From NCBI GenBank assembly GCA_947487165.1, contig CANKWX010000002.1, forward strand, positions 57,589-121,588: a stretch of 64,000 nucleotides of DNA. The letters run 5' to 3'. The translations under genes were made by a program, and so were the position numbers. The notes under the pieces are model-generated. The model had not been told where the DNA came from. It searched no databases and saw nothing but the letters and a program-made list of their open reading frames with translations. Source of the DNA: Burkholderiales bacterium. GTDB taxonomy: Bacteria > Pseudomonadota > Gammaproteobacteria > Burkholderiales > Burkholderiaceae_E. Within the stretch, counting starts at the first letter, position 1; each line of letters begins with the position of its first letter. Shown in pieces: positions 8,521 to 17,710 of this stretch.

Positions 8521-10020
8521 TTATCGACCGCGAGGCCCGCCGCCGGCAGCCCTCGCTGCACCGGCACCACCACCACCGGCCCTTGCGCCTGGACCATTCG
8601 CGGCAGCCGGCCTTGCAGCGGGAGCCCTGGCTTGTGCTGACCCTGCACCGCCGCGATTGGCCATTGCTGCACCGCCAGCCGCGGCAGGCGCCCTCGCAGG
8701 CGTCGCCTGCGGTCGCTGTGCGGCGGCCTGACTTGCTGCGCCTCGGTCGATCTGCTGACGCGATTGGCGATCGCCTGCACCGCTCAGCGCGTTGTCACGT
8801 GACGATTGCTGCGCACGCTGGCGTGCCGCGTCGCGGTCAGCCTCCTGTGCTCTCTGGCGTGCGGCGTCGCGGTCAGCACTTTCTGCTCTCTGGCGTGCGG
8901 CGTCGCGGTCAGGCCCCTGCCCGCCAGCGTTTGCCCCGGCAGCCGGTCTGGCAGCCGATCGGTCCTGGCCGGCGCTGCGATCCTGCATGGCCTGCGCCGC
9001 GCGCTCGCGACTTGCATCGCGGCTTGCATCACGGTTTGGTTCGCGGTTGCCGGCGGCTGCCGACTCTCTACCGCGGAACTGCTCGCGATCAGCCACCTCG
9101 CGTTGCTTGTCCAGTCTCTGGCGCGTGCCGTCACCACCTTTGTAGGGCGTATTGCCGCGATGGCTGGAGTCGTGATTCCAGCTTGTATTGCTGGCATTGA
9201 CATTCAGGCGGTTGTTGACGTTGATATTGTTGTAGCGATTGACATTGATATTGACGTCGCCACGCCCCCAGTTGAACCCGCCCCATAAAGCATTGGTCAC
9301 ACCAATGCCCACACCCCATGCGATGCCGGTCGCGATCGTGCGTGACCACCAGTAACCGGGCGGCGGCGGATAGTAGTAAGGCGGATAGGACGGATACATC
9401 CATGGCCCATAGACCACCGCCGGGTTGTAGGCAGGCACGTAAATCACCGAGGGCTGCGCCGGCTGTATCACGATGACTTGCGGCGGTGGCGCAGCCGAGG
9501 TAACCACGACGCTGGACGATGTCTGCGCGGGGGGTGGTGCCGCCTGCATCGAGACTTTCACCTGTTCGTTTGACTGAAGGTTGCCCGCCTTTTGCGCGCT
9601 CAGTCGCAAGCGCTGCACCGAGTCCATGACGTCTTGTGGTTGTGCGAGGAAGGCGTCGCCGAGGTTGCGCACATAGTCAGGCCTGTCACCCAAGGTAATC
9701 AGGGCATCGGGAAAAGCCACCAGCGAGGCGACTGATGGGTCCCACGGCTGGTTGGCGACCATCTGAACGGCGGCGTCGCCTTTTGCGTCAGGATGAGCCT
9801 TTGACCAGGCCACGGCCTGCGCAAATTCGTCGGGATAGGTCGCGGCCATCAGGACCTGGGACAGCAGCGGATCGGGATACAAGGCGATCTGCGCCATCAT
9901 CTGGTCGAGCTGCTCGACGGTGTAAGGCCTGTCAGCGCTTTGCGCTGCCACTGCCAGTGGCAGCATCAGCATCAGGGCCTGGAGCATCTGCCTGAGCCGC
10001 GAGCAAACTTTTTTTATCAC
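8521..10020 (-). CDS. DUF3300 secreted protein with Arg-rich repeats
   Basis: A 499-residue protein with a signal peptide (about residues 1-26) and an N-terminal DUF3300 domain (VEQLDQMMAQIALYPDPLL, then YPDEFAQAVAWSK and NQPWDPSVASLVAFP). A Pro/Tyr-rich stretch (MYPSYPPYYYPPPPGYWW) and an Asn-rich segment follow. The C-terminal third is a charged, low-complexity tail with 12-residue repeats of DRDAARQRAQ type ending in Ala/Gly/Arg-rich sequence. It precedes the DUF2950 gene in the same transcription unit. Function is unknown; an envelope or surface role is plausible. Confidence 0.87.
   Translation of the reverse strand: MIKKVCSRLRQMLQALMLMLPLAVAAQSADRPYTVEQLDQMMAQIALYPDPLLSQVLMAATYPDEFAQAVAWSKAHPDAKGDAAVQMVANQPWDPSVASLVAFPDALITLGDRPDYVRNLGDAFLAQPQDVMDSVQRLRLSAQKAGNLQSNEQVKVSMQAAPPPAQTSSSVVVTSAAPPPQVIVIQPAQPSVIYVPAYNPAVVYGPWMYPSYPPYYYPPPPGYWWSRTIATGIAWGVGIGVTNALWGGFNWGRGDVNINVNRYNNINVNNRLNVNASNTSWNHDSSHRGNTPYKGGDGTRQRLDKQREVADREQFRGRESAAAGNREPNRDASRDASRERAAQAMQDRSAGQDRSAARPAAGANAGGQGPDRDAARQRAESADRDAARQRAQEADRDAARQRAQQSSRDNALSGAGDRQSRQQIDRGAASQAAAQRPQATPARAPAAAGGAAMANRGGAGSAQARAPAARPAAANGPGARAGGGGAGAARAAGGGPRGR
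8811..8928 (-). repeat. 36-bp coding tandem repeats
   Basis: About three imperfect 36-bp units inside the DUF3300 gene encode DRDAARQRA followed by Q/E-rich spacers. The two downstream units are nearly identical, indicating recent duplication. Confidence 0.8.
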
Positions 10021-10407
10021 GTGATTCTCCTGGGAATCTGCTGCCCGGTCGCTGCAACAAGCGCACGGAAAAAAAAGATTTTACCTGATGTCAATTGATT
10101 GACTCATCCATCGCAGCGCTGCGCATCGATGCGGCAGCCCGGGCAGGGCTCAAGCGGCCCGCGCACCGGGTCACTGGCCCGCCAACGGCGCGGTAAAGCC
10201 GGGCGGATGCGCTGCGGCAGCCTGCTTGCGACGATGCCTTTTTGCACCGCTACACAACCATCGGTCACGACCCCTTCGGTCGCTCGCGCTTGGCTAATCG
10301 ATTGACTTATCTCGCCTTCGTCGCCCCATAACAACTCGGCAATGACTCAGCAATGACTCGTTTATTAGACGGTAAGCTCGATAGGATGAATAGTATTTGA
10401 ATCAATA
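10021..10407. other. Intergenic region
   Basis: A 387-bp gap between divergent genes. It starts with an A-rich stretch and contains two related ATTGACT-type words (near 10095 and 10299). A 76-codon minus-strand frame inside (10104-10334) has no recognisable features. The promoters of the DUF3300 pair and of the renalase-like gene must lie here, but no clear -35/-10 pair is called. Confidence 0.5.
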
Positions 10408-11598
10408 ATGTGTATCCTAACCGGCGTGAAAAGAGTCATTCCTGAGACCGTAGCGATTATTGGCGCCGGATTCGCCGGATCAGCCTTGGCCTGCGCGCTG
10501 ACCAAAGCCGGGTTAACGGCTCATGTCTTCGACAAGTCACGTGGCCCCGGAGGGCGTTTGGCCAGTCGACGCCTCGAATGGATCGACCGTGACGGGCGCC
10601 GCTGCACGGCGCGGCTCGATCATGGGGCGATCGGCCTGAGCGCGGTGACACAAGGGTTTAAGGACTTCATCGATCAGGCAGCCCGTGAACACTGGCTGGC
10701 CGAATGGACACCCACCCCAGCGCCCGGCGGTCTGCCACTCGAAGGACACGCTCGACTTCATGTCCCGGTGCCCGACATGCCGTCGCTTTGCCGGCGTCTC
10801 CTCTCGGATATCAGCTCAACCTGGTCGTTTGCAGTCGACCGCCTGCAACATGACGCGAGCGGCTGGTGGATCACTGCCGGCGACCAGCGCCACGACACGC
10901 CCTTCGATGCCGTCCTCGTCGCCTTGCCACCGCAGCAGGCCGCACCGCTCATCAGCCCTCATCGCCCTGACTGGGCGCGCAGCGCATCGATCGTTTCGAT
11001 GCATCCCTGCTGGACGCTGATGGGGGTGGCTGACTCGCTTGAGCCGGCCATCGACTGGGATCTGGGCAGGCCGATCAGCGGGCCGCTTGGCTGGGTGGTG
11101 CGAAGCGATCGCAAACCTGGCCGGACCCGAATCGCCGGACAGGACCACTGGGTCGCGCACGCGCGCCCCGGGTGGAGCCGTCAGCACATCGAACAGCCGG
11201 CCGGCGAGGTGCTGACATCGATGCAAACCGCGCTTGCCGGTTATCTGGGTCAGCCAGTGCAGTGGCAGCACTGCACCGCGCATCGCTGGCGCTATGCCTC
11301 GCCTCGGGCAATGAAGGCTAAGCCGTCCAGGCCCTCGTGGTGGGATCCTGCGCTGGGATTGGGCGTATGCGGCGACTTTTTCGGTGATTCGGGCATCGAG
11401 GGCGCCTGGCAGTCTGCCGGGTCGCTTCACTCGGCTGTCCTTGACCTGCCGTTCGATGCAGCGGCACCGGGCAGCGAGGGGTCTCGAATGCCTTTACCCA
11501 TTACCCGCTCGACCTTCATGAAGACCCTTACTGCCTGCGGTGCAGTACCTGCCACAGCTGCCACCGCGCAGACCATGACCGATGAGAAAGATGAATAG
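10408..11598 (+). CDS. Renalase-like FAD-dependent oxidoreductase
   Basis: A 396-residue flavoprotein. A Rossmann dinucleotide motif (VAIIGAGFAGSALA, about residues 15-28) is followed by FDKSRGPGGRLASRR, the signature of bacterial renalase-like/amine-oxidase-fold enzymes. A second conserved block ends LGVCGDFFGDSGIEGAWQSA near the C-terminus, contacting FAD. The last ~35 residues look like an extra tail. A GTG at 10429 is an alternative start. The substrate is not predictable; true renalase oxidises aberrant NAD(P)H isomers. It overlaps the next gene by 17 bp. Confidence 0.85.
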   Translation: MCILTGVKRVIPETVAIIGAGFAGSALACALTKAGLTAHVFDKSRGPGGRLASRRLEWIDRDGRRCTARLDHGAIGLSAVTQGFKDFIDQAAREHWLAEWTPTPAPGGLPLEGHARLHVPVPDMPSLCRRLLSDISSTWSFAVDRLQHDASGWWITAGDQRHDTPFDAVLVALPPQQAAPLISPHRPDWARSASIVSMHPCWTLMGVADSLEPAIDWDLGRPISGPLGWVVRSDRKPGRTRIAGQDHWVAHARPGWSRQHIEQPAGEVLTSMQTALAGYLGQPVQWQHCTAHRWRYASPRAMKAKPSRPSWWDPALGLGVCGDFFGDSGIEGAWQSAGSLHSAVLDLPFDAAAPGSEGSRMPLPITRSTFMKTLTACGAVPATAATAQTMTDEKDE

Positions 11599-12118
11599 GC
11601 TGTTGAAGCGGCCAGGCCGAAAAAGGCAGATCGAGCGCAACACTGTTGCCAGCGACGGGGCGTCGCTGGCGACCTTACCTGTACTTGCCGCGGGCGAGGA
11701 ACGCCCGGCACTGACCGTGCTCTACGACGGCGCCTGCCCGCTGTGTCGCCGCGAGATCAGCGTCTATCGCGGTCTGCAGCCACTGAGCCCGCATACGCAG
11801 GTGTGCTTTGCCGATGTCAGTGAGGTCGGTGCGCCACTGCCTCCCGGCACCACCCGAGAGAATCTGTTGGCGCGCTTTCATGTACAAAGCCCGGACGGCA
11901 GCCTGCTGAGCGGCGCGCAGGCCTTCCTGGCCTTGTGGTCTGCTCTGCCGGGCTGGCGCTGGCTGGCCCTTATGGGGCGCCTGCCAGGAATGGCCTGGAC
12001 AATGGAGCAGGTCTATCGCCTCTTCTTGCGTTTCCGACCACCGCTGCAGGGCCTGGCCCGGCGGTTCGATCAACCCGGCGCTCATGCCCCGACAACAGGA
12101 AAACTCCGTGAAAAATGA
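11582..12118 (+). CDS. DCC-family (DUF393) thiol-disulfide protein
   Basis: A 178-residue protein with the DCC hallmark YDGACPLCRREI near residue 43, a CxxC pair resembling a thioredoxin active site, plus a predicted helical C-terminal half (SALPGWRWLALMGRLPGM). Family members are predicted oxidoreductases of unknown substrate. It overlaps the renalase-like gene upstream and the Cys-rich mini-gene downstream, so the three are probably translated together. An ATG nine bases downstream is an alternative start. Confidence 0.85.
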   Translation: MRKMNRLLKRPGRKRQIERNTVASDGASLATLPVLAAGEERPALTVLYDGACPLCRREISVYRGLQPLSPHTQVCFADVSEVGAPLPPGTTRENLLARFHVQSPDGSLLSGAQAFLALWSALPGWRWLALMGRLPGMAWTMEQVYRLFLRFRPPLQGLARRFDQPGAHAPTTGKLREK

Positions 12119-12281
12119 CGAACGCTGCTGCGGCAGCGGAACCTGCATCATCGATGCCAAGGGCTGCTGCTGGTGCGGGCAACAGTGGGACGGCGAAAAA
12201 ATGGTTCACAAGCCGCTTGCCAAGCTGCCCGAGCCCGATGCCCTACCTGCGCCGGTCGAGCCGCCAGTCCCAGGGAGCTAG
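12108..12281 (+). CDS. Cys-rich small protein
   Basis: A 57-residue protein from a GTG at 12108, preceded by AGGA; an ATG at 12084 is also in frame. It overlaps the end of the DCC gene by 11 bp. Five cysteines cluster in the first 25 residues (ERCCGSGTC, then GCCWCGQQW) and are followed by a Pro-rich tail. The CxxC-like and CWC spacing suggests metal or Fe-S binding, or a redox relay with the DCC protein. I recall similar short conserved proteins in betaproteobacteria, but no function is known to me. Confidence 0.65.
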   Translation: MKNDERCCGSGTCIIDAKGCCWCGQQWDGEKMVHKPLAKLPEPDALPAPVEPPVPGS

Positions 12282-12452
12282 CCGCCTTGAGCGCCGGCGG
12301 GATTGCTGACCAACACTGGCTAAGGCCACGAAGCCCGGCGAATTGGACGGTCTGCCATGTGGTACAAGGACGCTGCGGCGCCAGCCAGGGCTGGCGGGCA
12401 TTTAGCGATCACCCGCTCGTCCAGTAACGCCGCAGCCCGAGCCAATACAACC

Positions 12453-12986
12453 ATGACAACTGAACGTCGATATATCACTGCCGCCCGCTGGCTGCATTGG
12501 CTCACCGCAGTGCTGATGGTTGTCGTGATCACAGCCGGGCTGTGGATCGTCTACTTCGAACCCAAAGACGAGGCGTTCAAGTTTCGTCTCTACAACATTC
12601 ACGAAAGCTTCGGCGTGGTTGTCTTCGCACTGGCGATCGCGAGGCTGCTGACCCGCTGGTTCAATCCGCCGCCGCCCTTGCCGCCCGATACGCCGGCGCT
12701 GATTCAACGACTCGCACACCTGACGCACTTCTCGCTGTATGCCCTGCTCTTGCTGATGCCGACAATCGGCTTTCTGGCCACCAACGCCTGGGGCTTCCCA
12801 TTGAAAGTGTTCGATCTGATCCCGCTGCCTTCGCCGATCGGCAAAGACGAGGCCCTTGCCAAGACGCTCTCCTTTCTGCACGGATGCGGCGCCGTCGCCA
12901 TCGGGACGCTGATCGGGGCCCACCTGGCTGGCGTCGTGTACCACACCTTCATCCGTCGCGACGGCGTTCTCAAGCGGATGACCTGA
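12453..12986 (+). CDS. Cytochrome b561 family protein
   Basis: A 177-residue four-helix membrane protein. Histidines that can ligate two b-type hemes are on the helices: ARWLHWLTA (helix 1), NIHESFG (helix 2), HLTHFSLYALLL (helix 3) and GAHLAGVVYHTF (helix 4). This is the bacterial b561/CybB-type fold, which transfers electrons between quinol and periplasmic or membrane partners. The start is the ATG of MTTERRY; the longer upstream frame has no initiation signal. It directly abuts the opgH-like gene. Confidence 0.9.
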   Translation: MTTERRYITAARWLHWLTAVLMVVVITAGLWIVYFEPKDEAFKFRLYNIHESFGVVVFALAIARLLTRWFNPPPPLPPDTPALIQRLAHLTHFSLYALLLLMPTIGFLATNAWGFPLKVFDLIPLPSPIGKDEALAKTLSFLHGCGAVAIGTLIGAHLAGVVYHTFIRRDGVLKRMT

Positions 12987-14774
12987 ATGCGAGTGTCGAT
13001 GATGTCGATGCGCTGGAGAAGGCGAGGCTTTGCAGTGCTCGTCGCCGCCAGCGCGGCGGGGCTTTTCTGGCTGATGACCCGAACGCTGTCGACCAGCGGC
13101 CCAGACCCGCTTGGTATCGCCATGCTCGGGCTGTTTGCGCTGACGCTGCCCTGGACGGCCATTGGCTTCTGGAACGCGGTCATCGGCTTTTTACTGATGC
13201 AATTCAGCCGCGATCCGGTGTCGGTGGTCGCACCCGGCCTTCAGCACGGCGAGGCTGACGATCAGATCGTCAGCTCGACCGCACTGCTGATCTGCATTCG
13301 CAACGAGGACACGCAACTCATCCGGCGAAATCTCGAATGGATGCTCGACGCACTGGTCGCCACTGGCCAGGCGCAATGCTTTCATCTCTACATGCTGAGC
13401 GACAGTAATCAGCCCGAGATCGCCGCAGCCGAGGTGCAGGCTGCTGCCGCGCTGTCACAACGCTTCGGTTCGGCCCTCGAGATCACTTACCGAAGGCGCG
13501 AGCACAGCGAAGGATTCAAGGCGGGCAATCTGCGCGAGTTTTGTATGCGCTGGGGGCAAGCGCATTCGTTCGCCATCGTGCTCGATGCCGACAGCCTGAT
13601 GACACCGCAATCAATGCTGCGGCTCGTGCGCGTCATGCAACGCTGCCCGCAGATCGGCATCCTGCAGACACTGGTCACCGGACTGCCCAGTGCCAGCCCG
13701 TTTGCCCGCATCTTTCAGTTCGGCATGCGGCTCGGCATGCGGTCGTATACGCTCGGATCGGCCTTCTGGCAGGGCGACTGCGGACCCTACTGGGGGCATA
13801 ACGCGATTTTGCGACTGGCCCCATTTATCGCGCACTGCGAGTTGCCGATGCTGCGCGGCAGCCCGCCACTGGGCGGGCATATCCTGAGCCATGATCAGGT
13901 CGAAGCGGTGCTGATGCGCCGGGCAGGATTCGAGGTCCGCGTCCTGCCGATCGAAGAAGGCAGCTGGGAGGAAAACCCGCCGACGCTGCCGGAATTCATC
14001 CGGCGCGATCTGCGCTGGTGCCAGGGCAACATGCAGTATTTCAGGCTGCTGGGATTACCGGGGTTATTGCCTGTCAGTCGCTGACAACTGCTGCTAGCCA
14101 TTGCCATGTATCTCGGCGCGCTGGCCTGGCTCGGCCTGATCGTACTGGGTCTGCTGCGGCAGGCGCCGATCCAGACTGACGCCGGCCTGCTGCTCTTCGG
14201 GATCATCATGATCATGAGCTTCGCACCCAAGATTGCGACGCTCGTCGATGTGCTGCTGCGCCCCAGGCTGCGCGCGGCGTATGGTGGCGGCCTTCGCATC
14301 GCGTGCAGTGCCTTGCTGGAGACCGTGCTGACACTGCTGGTGGCGCCGATCTCGGCCGTGGCGGTGAGTCTGTTCATCCTGGGGCTGCCGTTTGGCCGAC
14401 GCGTCGGCTGGACGTCCCAGCAGCGGGAGGCCCATGGCCTGCCGCTGTCGGATGCGGTGCGCTGCCTGTGGCCGCAGGCGCTGCTGGGGCTGGGGCTCGC
14501 CGCGGGCGCTTGGTATGCGCCATCGGTCAGTATCTGGTTTGTGCTGCCTGTGATTGCCGGGTTGCTGCTCGGCGTGCCCCTGGCCATGCTGAGCGCATCG
14601 CCGCGCCTGGGTCGCAAAATGGCGCAGAAAGGGCTGTGCCGCACCCCCGAAGAAGCCTGGTCTCAGCTTGCTTTGGGTAACGCGGCGGCATCTGCCGCGC
14701 CGCACGGCGCAGTCGCATCGCCGGCGAGCCTGTTCGCTGGCCGGGCCGGGCCCTCGATCGGAACCAATCCTTGA
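12987..14774 (+). pseudogene. opgH: OpgH-like glucan glucosyltransferase, interrupted by in-frame TGA
   Basis: Two frames in the same phase (12987-14084 and 14085-14774) together give a ~595-residue GT2 membrane glycosyltransferase of the OpgH/MdoH type, which makes the beta-glucan backbone of osmoregulated periplasmic glucans. The first part has N-terminal helices, the nucleotide-binding and DxD-like elements (LSDSNQ, LDADSLM, RREHSEGFKAGNL) and the RRDLRWCQGN motif. A TGA at 14082-14084 interrupts it between PVSR and QLLLAIAMYLG. The second part carries the remaining membrane helices. Relatives often have Trp or Leu at this point, so TGG to TGA is the simplest reading. A sequencing error, read-through or restart at the ATG 14106 cannot be excluded. 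No opgG is present. Confidence 0.8.
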
Positions 14775-15817
14775 GGTATCAACCCTCAAGCACAGCCTGG
14801 CGCAGCCTGGCGCTCTCGATGGCGCTGCTGGCTGCGGGTTGCGCTGCGATCAGTGCGACCACACTGACCCCGGTTGCGACCTCTGTCGATTTCGTCAATG
14901 CCAGTCGACCGACGCGGTGCGCCGAGGAAGACAATGTTTACGTCAAACTCGAGGGTCCTGACATCAGCGCGTTTCGCATCCGCGCCGAACATCCACCCTA
15001 CGTTGCCGACATCACGACAGACCTCACCGCGCCAGACTTCACAGCCTGCGACATGTCGAACGATCCGAGCTTCGCCTTTGAGCCGCGCACCACAATCCTC
15101 TATGAGGATGAGTCGATCCGGCTGGTGGGCCACCGGTTCGGCTCGTTTTGGCGCCCCGAGGTGGTCGATTTCAAGGTGGGTACCCGAAACGAACCCGGGC
15201 TTCACCTCGTACAGTTGCTGCGTCGGGGCATTGCGCCCGCCGTGCCGGTCAAAGGGCCGCGTGTCGCTCAGGCTGGCCCCGCCGGAAACGAACTCGAGAT
15301 TCTGGTTGTCTATCCCGCCGATGGCTACTGGCGCGCAAAGCCCCTGCCCCCCGTCTTTCTTGACGACACCGCCTATGGCAGTTCGTTTCTGATCGGACCG
15401 ATTGCCGAAGATGGCCGCCCTTATGTCGCAATCCGCGAGATCGAATTCGAGCCCGGCGCACAGCGCTTTCGTCTGCATTTTCGCGATGGCTCCAGGGGCA
15501 CGCTGACCGTGACCGAGGCAACCCGCAGCGGCATCGATCTGGCCGTCACGCTCGAGACGCCGCTGCCCGCCGACCGCCCGTTTGCAGCCCTGCGATCGAT
15601 GTTCGTGACGACCACTCAGTCCGATGTCGCGGTTGCCGTCTGGCCGCAGTCAGCCTCCGCACACCGCGCACAGGCGCCAATCATGGACCTCAAGCGGATC
15701 CGGGCACCGTCGGCCCGCTTTGGGCGCATCGAGCCATCGACCCACAATCTGAGCGCACCGGACATGGTTTTCGACCGATTTTCATCCGGCTATGACATCA
15801 AGCCCCGTGACCGATAA
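14771..15817 (+). CDS. Uncharacterised lipoprotein
   Basis: A 348-residue protein beginning with TTG at 14771, overlapping the opgH stop by 4 bp (an ATG at 14820 would also keep the signal). The signal peptide ends in a lipobox-like LLAAGC. The remainder looks beta-rich with two or three immunoglobulin-like stretches and no cofactor motif I recognise. It overlaps the following RibD-like gene by 26 bp and so belongs to the same transcription unit. No function is assigned. Confidence 0.7.
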   Translation: MRYQPSSTAWRSLALSMALLAAGCAAISATTLTPVATSVDFVNASRPTRCAEEDNVYVKLEGPDISAFRIRAEHPPYVADITTDLTAPDFTACDMSNDPSFAFEPRTTILYEDESIRLVGHRFGSFWRPEVVDFKVGTRNEPGLHLVQLLRRGIAPAVPVKGPRVAQAGPAGNELEILVVYPADGYWRAKPLPPVFLDDTAYGSSFLIGPIAEDGRPYVAIREIEFEPGAQRFRLHFRDGSRGTLTVTEATRSGIDLAVTLETPLPADRPFAALRSMFVTTTQSDVAVAVWPQSASAHRAQAPIMDLKRIRAPSARFGRIEPSTHNLSAPDMVFDRFSSGYDIKPRDR

Positions 15818-16658
15818 CGCCTCCCCGCTCAGCACGAACACGCCTGTTGCAACCACGCTCGGTGCAAACACACTCAGCGAACCGGCGCCTGACGACAGCA
15901 GCGAATGGCAAGCACTGCTTGCTCGGGCGGCCGGTTCGCAGGCGCCAGGAGAGGGCTTGCCACTCACGCCTGCTTCACCGCTGCAGGCGCTTTACGGGCC
16001 GCTATGCGACGCGCGCCGCGCGGGGCCATTCGTGGTGGGCCACCTTGCCCAGAGTCTGGATGGGCGGATCGCCACCTTGTGCGGCGTGTCGCGCTGGCTC
16101 AGCGGCGCCGAGGACCTGCTCCACACCCACCGGATGCGTGCGCTTTGCGAGGCGGTTGTTGTCGGTGTCACAACGGTTTTACTCGACGATCCGCAACTGA
16201 CCGTGCGTCGCTGCGCCGGCCCCAATCCGGTGCGGGTCGTCATCGACCCTGATCGCAGACTCGACGGCAGCCAGCGCCTGTTTCACGATGAGTCGGCGCC
16301 AACGCTGTTGTTGTGCGGCGCCGATCGCGCCGTGAAAGGCGAGCGGCTCGGCCTCGCCGAAGTGGTGCCGGTCGTGCGCGAAGATTGCGGACTGAGTCCG
16401 CGCGAGATCTGCCGCGTGCTCGCCTTGCGCGGGCTGGGCAGCCTCCTAATCGAAGGCGGCGGCATCACGGTCTCGCGCTTTCTGGCAGCAGGCGCCCTCA
16501 ACCGACTGCAAATCACCATCGCCCCGGTCATCCTCGGTTCGGGCCGCCCGGCGATCGTGCTCCCGACAATCACCGATCTGAACAACAGCCTGCGACCCCG
16601 CACCCGGCGGGTGATGATGGGCGCGGACGTCATGATCGAATGCGATTTCGATGTCTGA
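15792..16658 (+). CDS. RibD C-terminal-like (DHFR-fold) reductase
   Basis: A 288-residue protein. From about residue 78 it has the RibD C-terminal / dihydrofolate-reductase-like fold: HLAQSLDGRIATLCGVSRWLSG, MRALCEAVVVGVTTVLLDDP, a conserved NPVRVVIDP and LLIEGGGITVSRFL that binds NADPH. No deaminase domain is present. In riboflavin synthesis this domain reduces a pyrimidine. Here there are no other rib genes but a pterin-type gene two positions downstream, so a pteridine or related substrate is an inference. The first ~75 residues are unusual and variable. It overlaps the neighbours on both sides. Confidence 0.82.
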   Translation: MTSSPVTDNASPLSTNTPVATTLGANTLSEPAPDDSSEWQALLARAAGSQAPGEGLPLTPASPLQALYGPLCDARRAGPFVVGHLAQSLDGRIATLCGVSRWLSGAEDLLHTHRMRALCEAVVVGVTTVLLDDPQLTVRRCAGPNPVRVVIDPDRRLDGSQRLFHDESAPTLLLCGADRAVKGERLGLAEVVPVVREDCGLSPREICRVLALRGLGSLLIEGGGITVSRFLAAGALNRLQITIAPVILGSGRPAIVLPTITDLNNSLRPRTRRVMMGADVMIECDFDV

Positions 16659-17628
16659 TCGGCTGGCCCGGGCGTTCTGGATCGTCGAGGCCGGACGGGG
16701 CGAAATCCGCGAGGAAGTCCTGCCGGTTCCCGGACCGGATCAGCTGGTCGTCAGCGCACGGCGCAGCAGCATCAGCCGCGGCACCGAAAGCCTTGTGTTC
16801 AGGGGGCTGGTGCCAGAGAGCCAGTGGCAGACAATGCGCTGCCCGTTTCAGACCGGCGAGTTTGCAGGACCGCTGAAGTATGGCTATGCCTCGGTCGGGC
16901 AGATCGATGCCGGACCCGACACCCTGCTGGGCAAAAGAGTGTTTTGCCTGTATCCGCATCAGAGCGCCTACATCGTGCCGATCGGGGCCGTGACGCTTTT
17001 ACCCGATGAGGTTCCGGATACCCGGGCGGTACTGGCGGCCAACATGGAGACCGCGGTCAACGGACTCTGGGACGCCGCGCCACGACTTGGAGACCGCATC
17101 AGCGTCGTCGGTGCCGGTGTGGTCGGCGCGCTGGTGGCGGCGCTCGCGGCTCGCATCCCCGGCGTCGAGGTCGAGCTGGTTGATCCTGACCCCGACCGTG
17201 CAGACCTGGCGGCAGCGCTGGGGTGCGGATTCGCGCAGCCGGGCAAAGCCGGGGGCGATCGCGACATCGTCATTCATGCCAGCGGCCAGCCGGCTGGGCT
17301 TGACACAGCGCTCGGGCTGGCCGGCTTTGAGGCAACCGTGCTCGAAATGAGCTGGTATGGCGCGCAGAAGGTGCCGACGCCGCTTGGCGAGGCCTTTCAC
17401 AGCCGTCGACTGACGCTGCGATCGTCGCAGGTGGGAGCGGTGGCCACCGCACAGCGCGTGCGATGGGATTTTGCGCGGCGAATGAAGCTGGCGGTCTCAC
17501 TGCTGGCCGACCCGGTTTTCGACGTCCTGCTGACCGGCCAGAGCACACTGGATGAATTGCCCGCCACCCTGTCGCGCCTGGCCGACCGACCCGATGGCAC
17601 GCTGTGTCACAGCGTGATCTATCGCTGA
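16651..17628 (+). CDS. MDR-family dehydrogenase without zinc site
   Basis: A 325-residue medium-chain dehydrogenase/reductase. The N-terminal GroES-like domain includes SSISRGTES and PLKYGYASVGQI, and the Rossmann domain has SVVGAGVVGALVAALAA. The catalytic zinc Cys and the four-cysteine structural loop of alcohol dehydrogenases are missing, as in BchC-like relatives. It overlaps the RibD-like gene by 8 bp. It probably oxidises or reduces an intermediate of the same pathway. The substrate is not known. Confidence 0.82.
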   Translation: MSDRLARAFWIVEAGRGEIREEVLPVPGPDQLVVSARRSSISRGTESLVFRGLVPESQWQTMRCPFQTGEFAGPLKYGYASVGQIDAGPDTLLGKRVFCLYPHQSAYIVPIGAVTLLPDEVPDTRAVLAANMETAVNGLWDAAPRLGDRISVVGAGVVGALVAALAARIPGVEVELVDPDPDRADLAAALGCGFAQPGKAGGDRDIVIHASGQPAGLDTALGLAGFEATVLEMSWYGAQKVPTPLGEAFHSRRLTLRSSQVGAVATAQRVRWDFARRMKLAVSLLADPVFDVLLTGQSTLDELPATLSRLADRPDGTLCHSVIYR

Positions 17629-17710
17629 TCTTCCCGACTGATTTCGCACGATCCTTCACGTCCCACTGTCCTACCCACCCGCTTACTGCCCCTGCCGGAG
17701 TCCGTTCATC

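Noticed and set aside
10104..10334. 76-codon minus-strand frame between divergent genes
   Set aside because: No start signal, no recognisable motifs, lies in a promoter region.
14082..14084. TGA as selenocysteine codon in opgH
   Set aside because: OpgH-type enzymes are not selenoproteins and no selenocysteine insertion hairpin is apparent after the codon; nonsense mutation or error is simpler.
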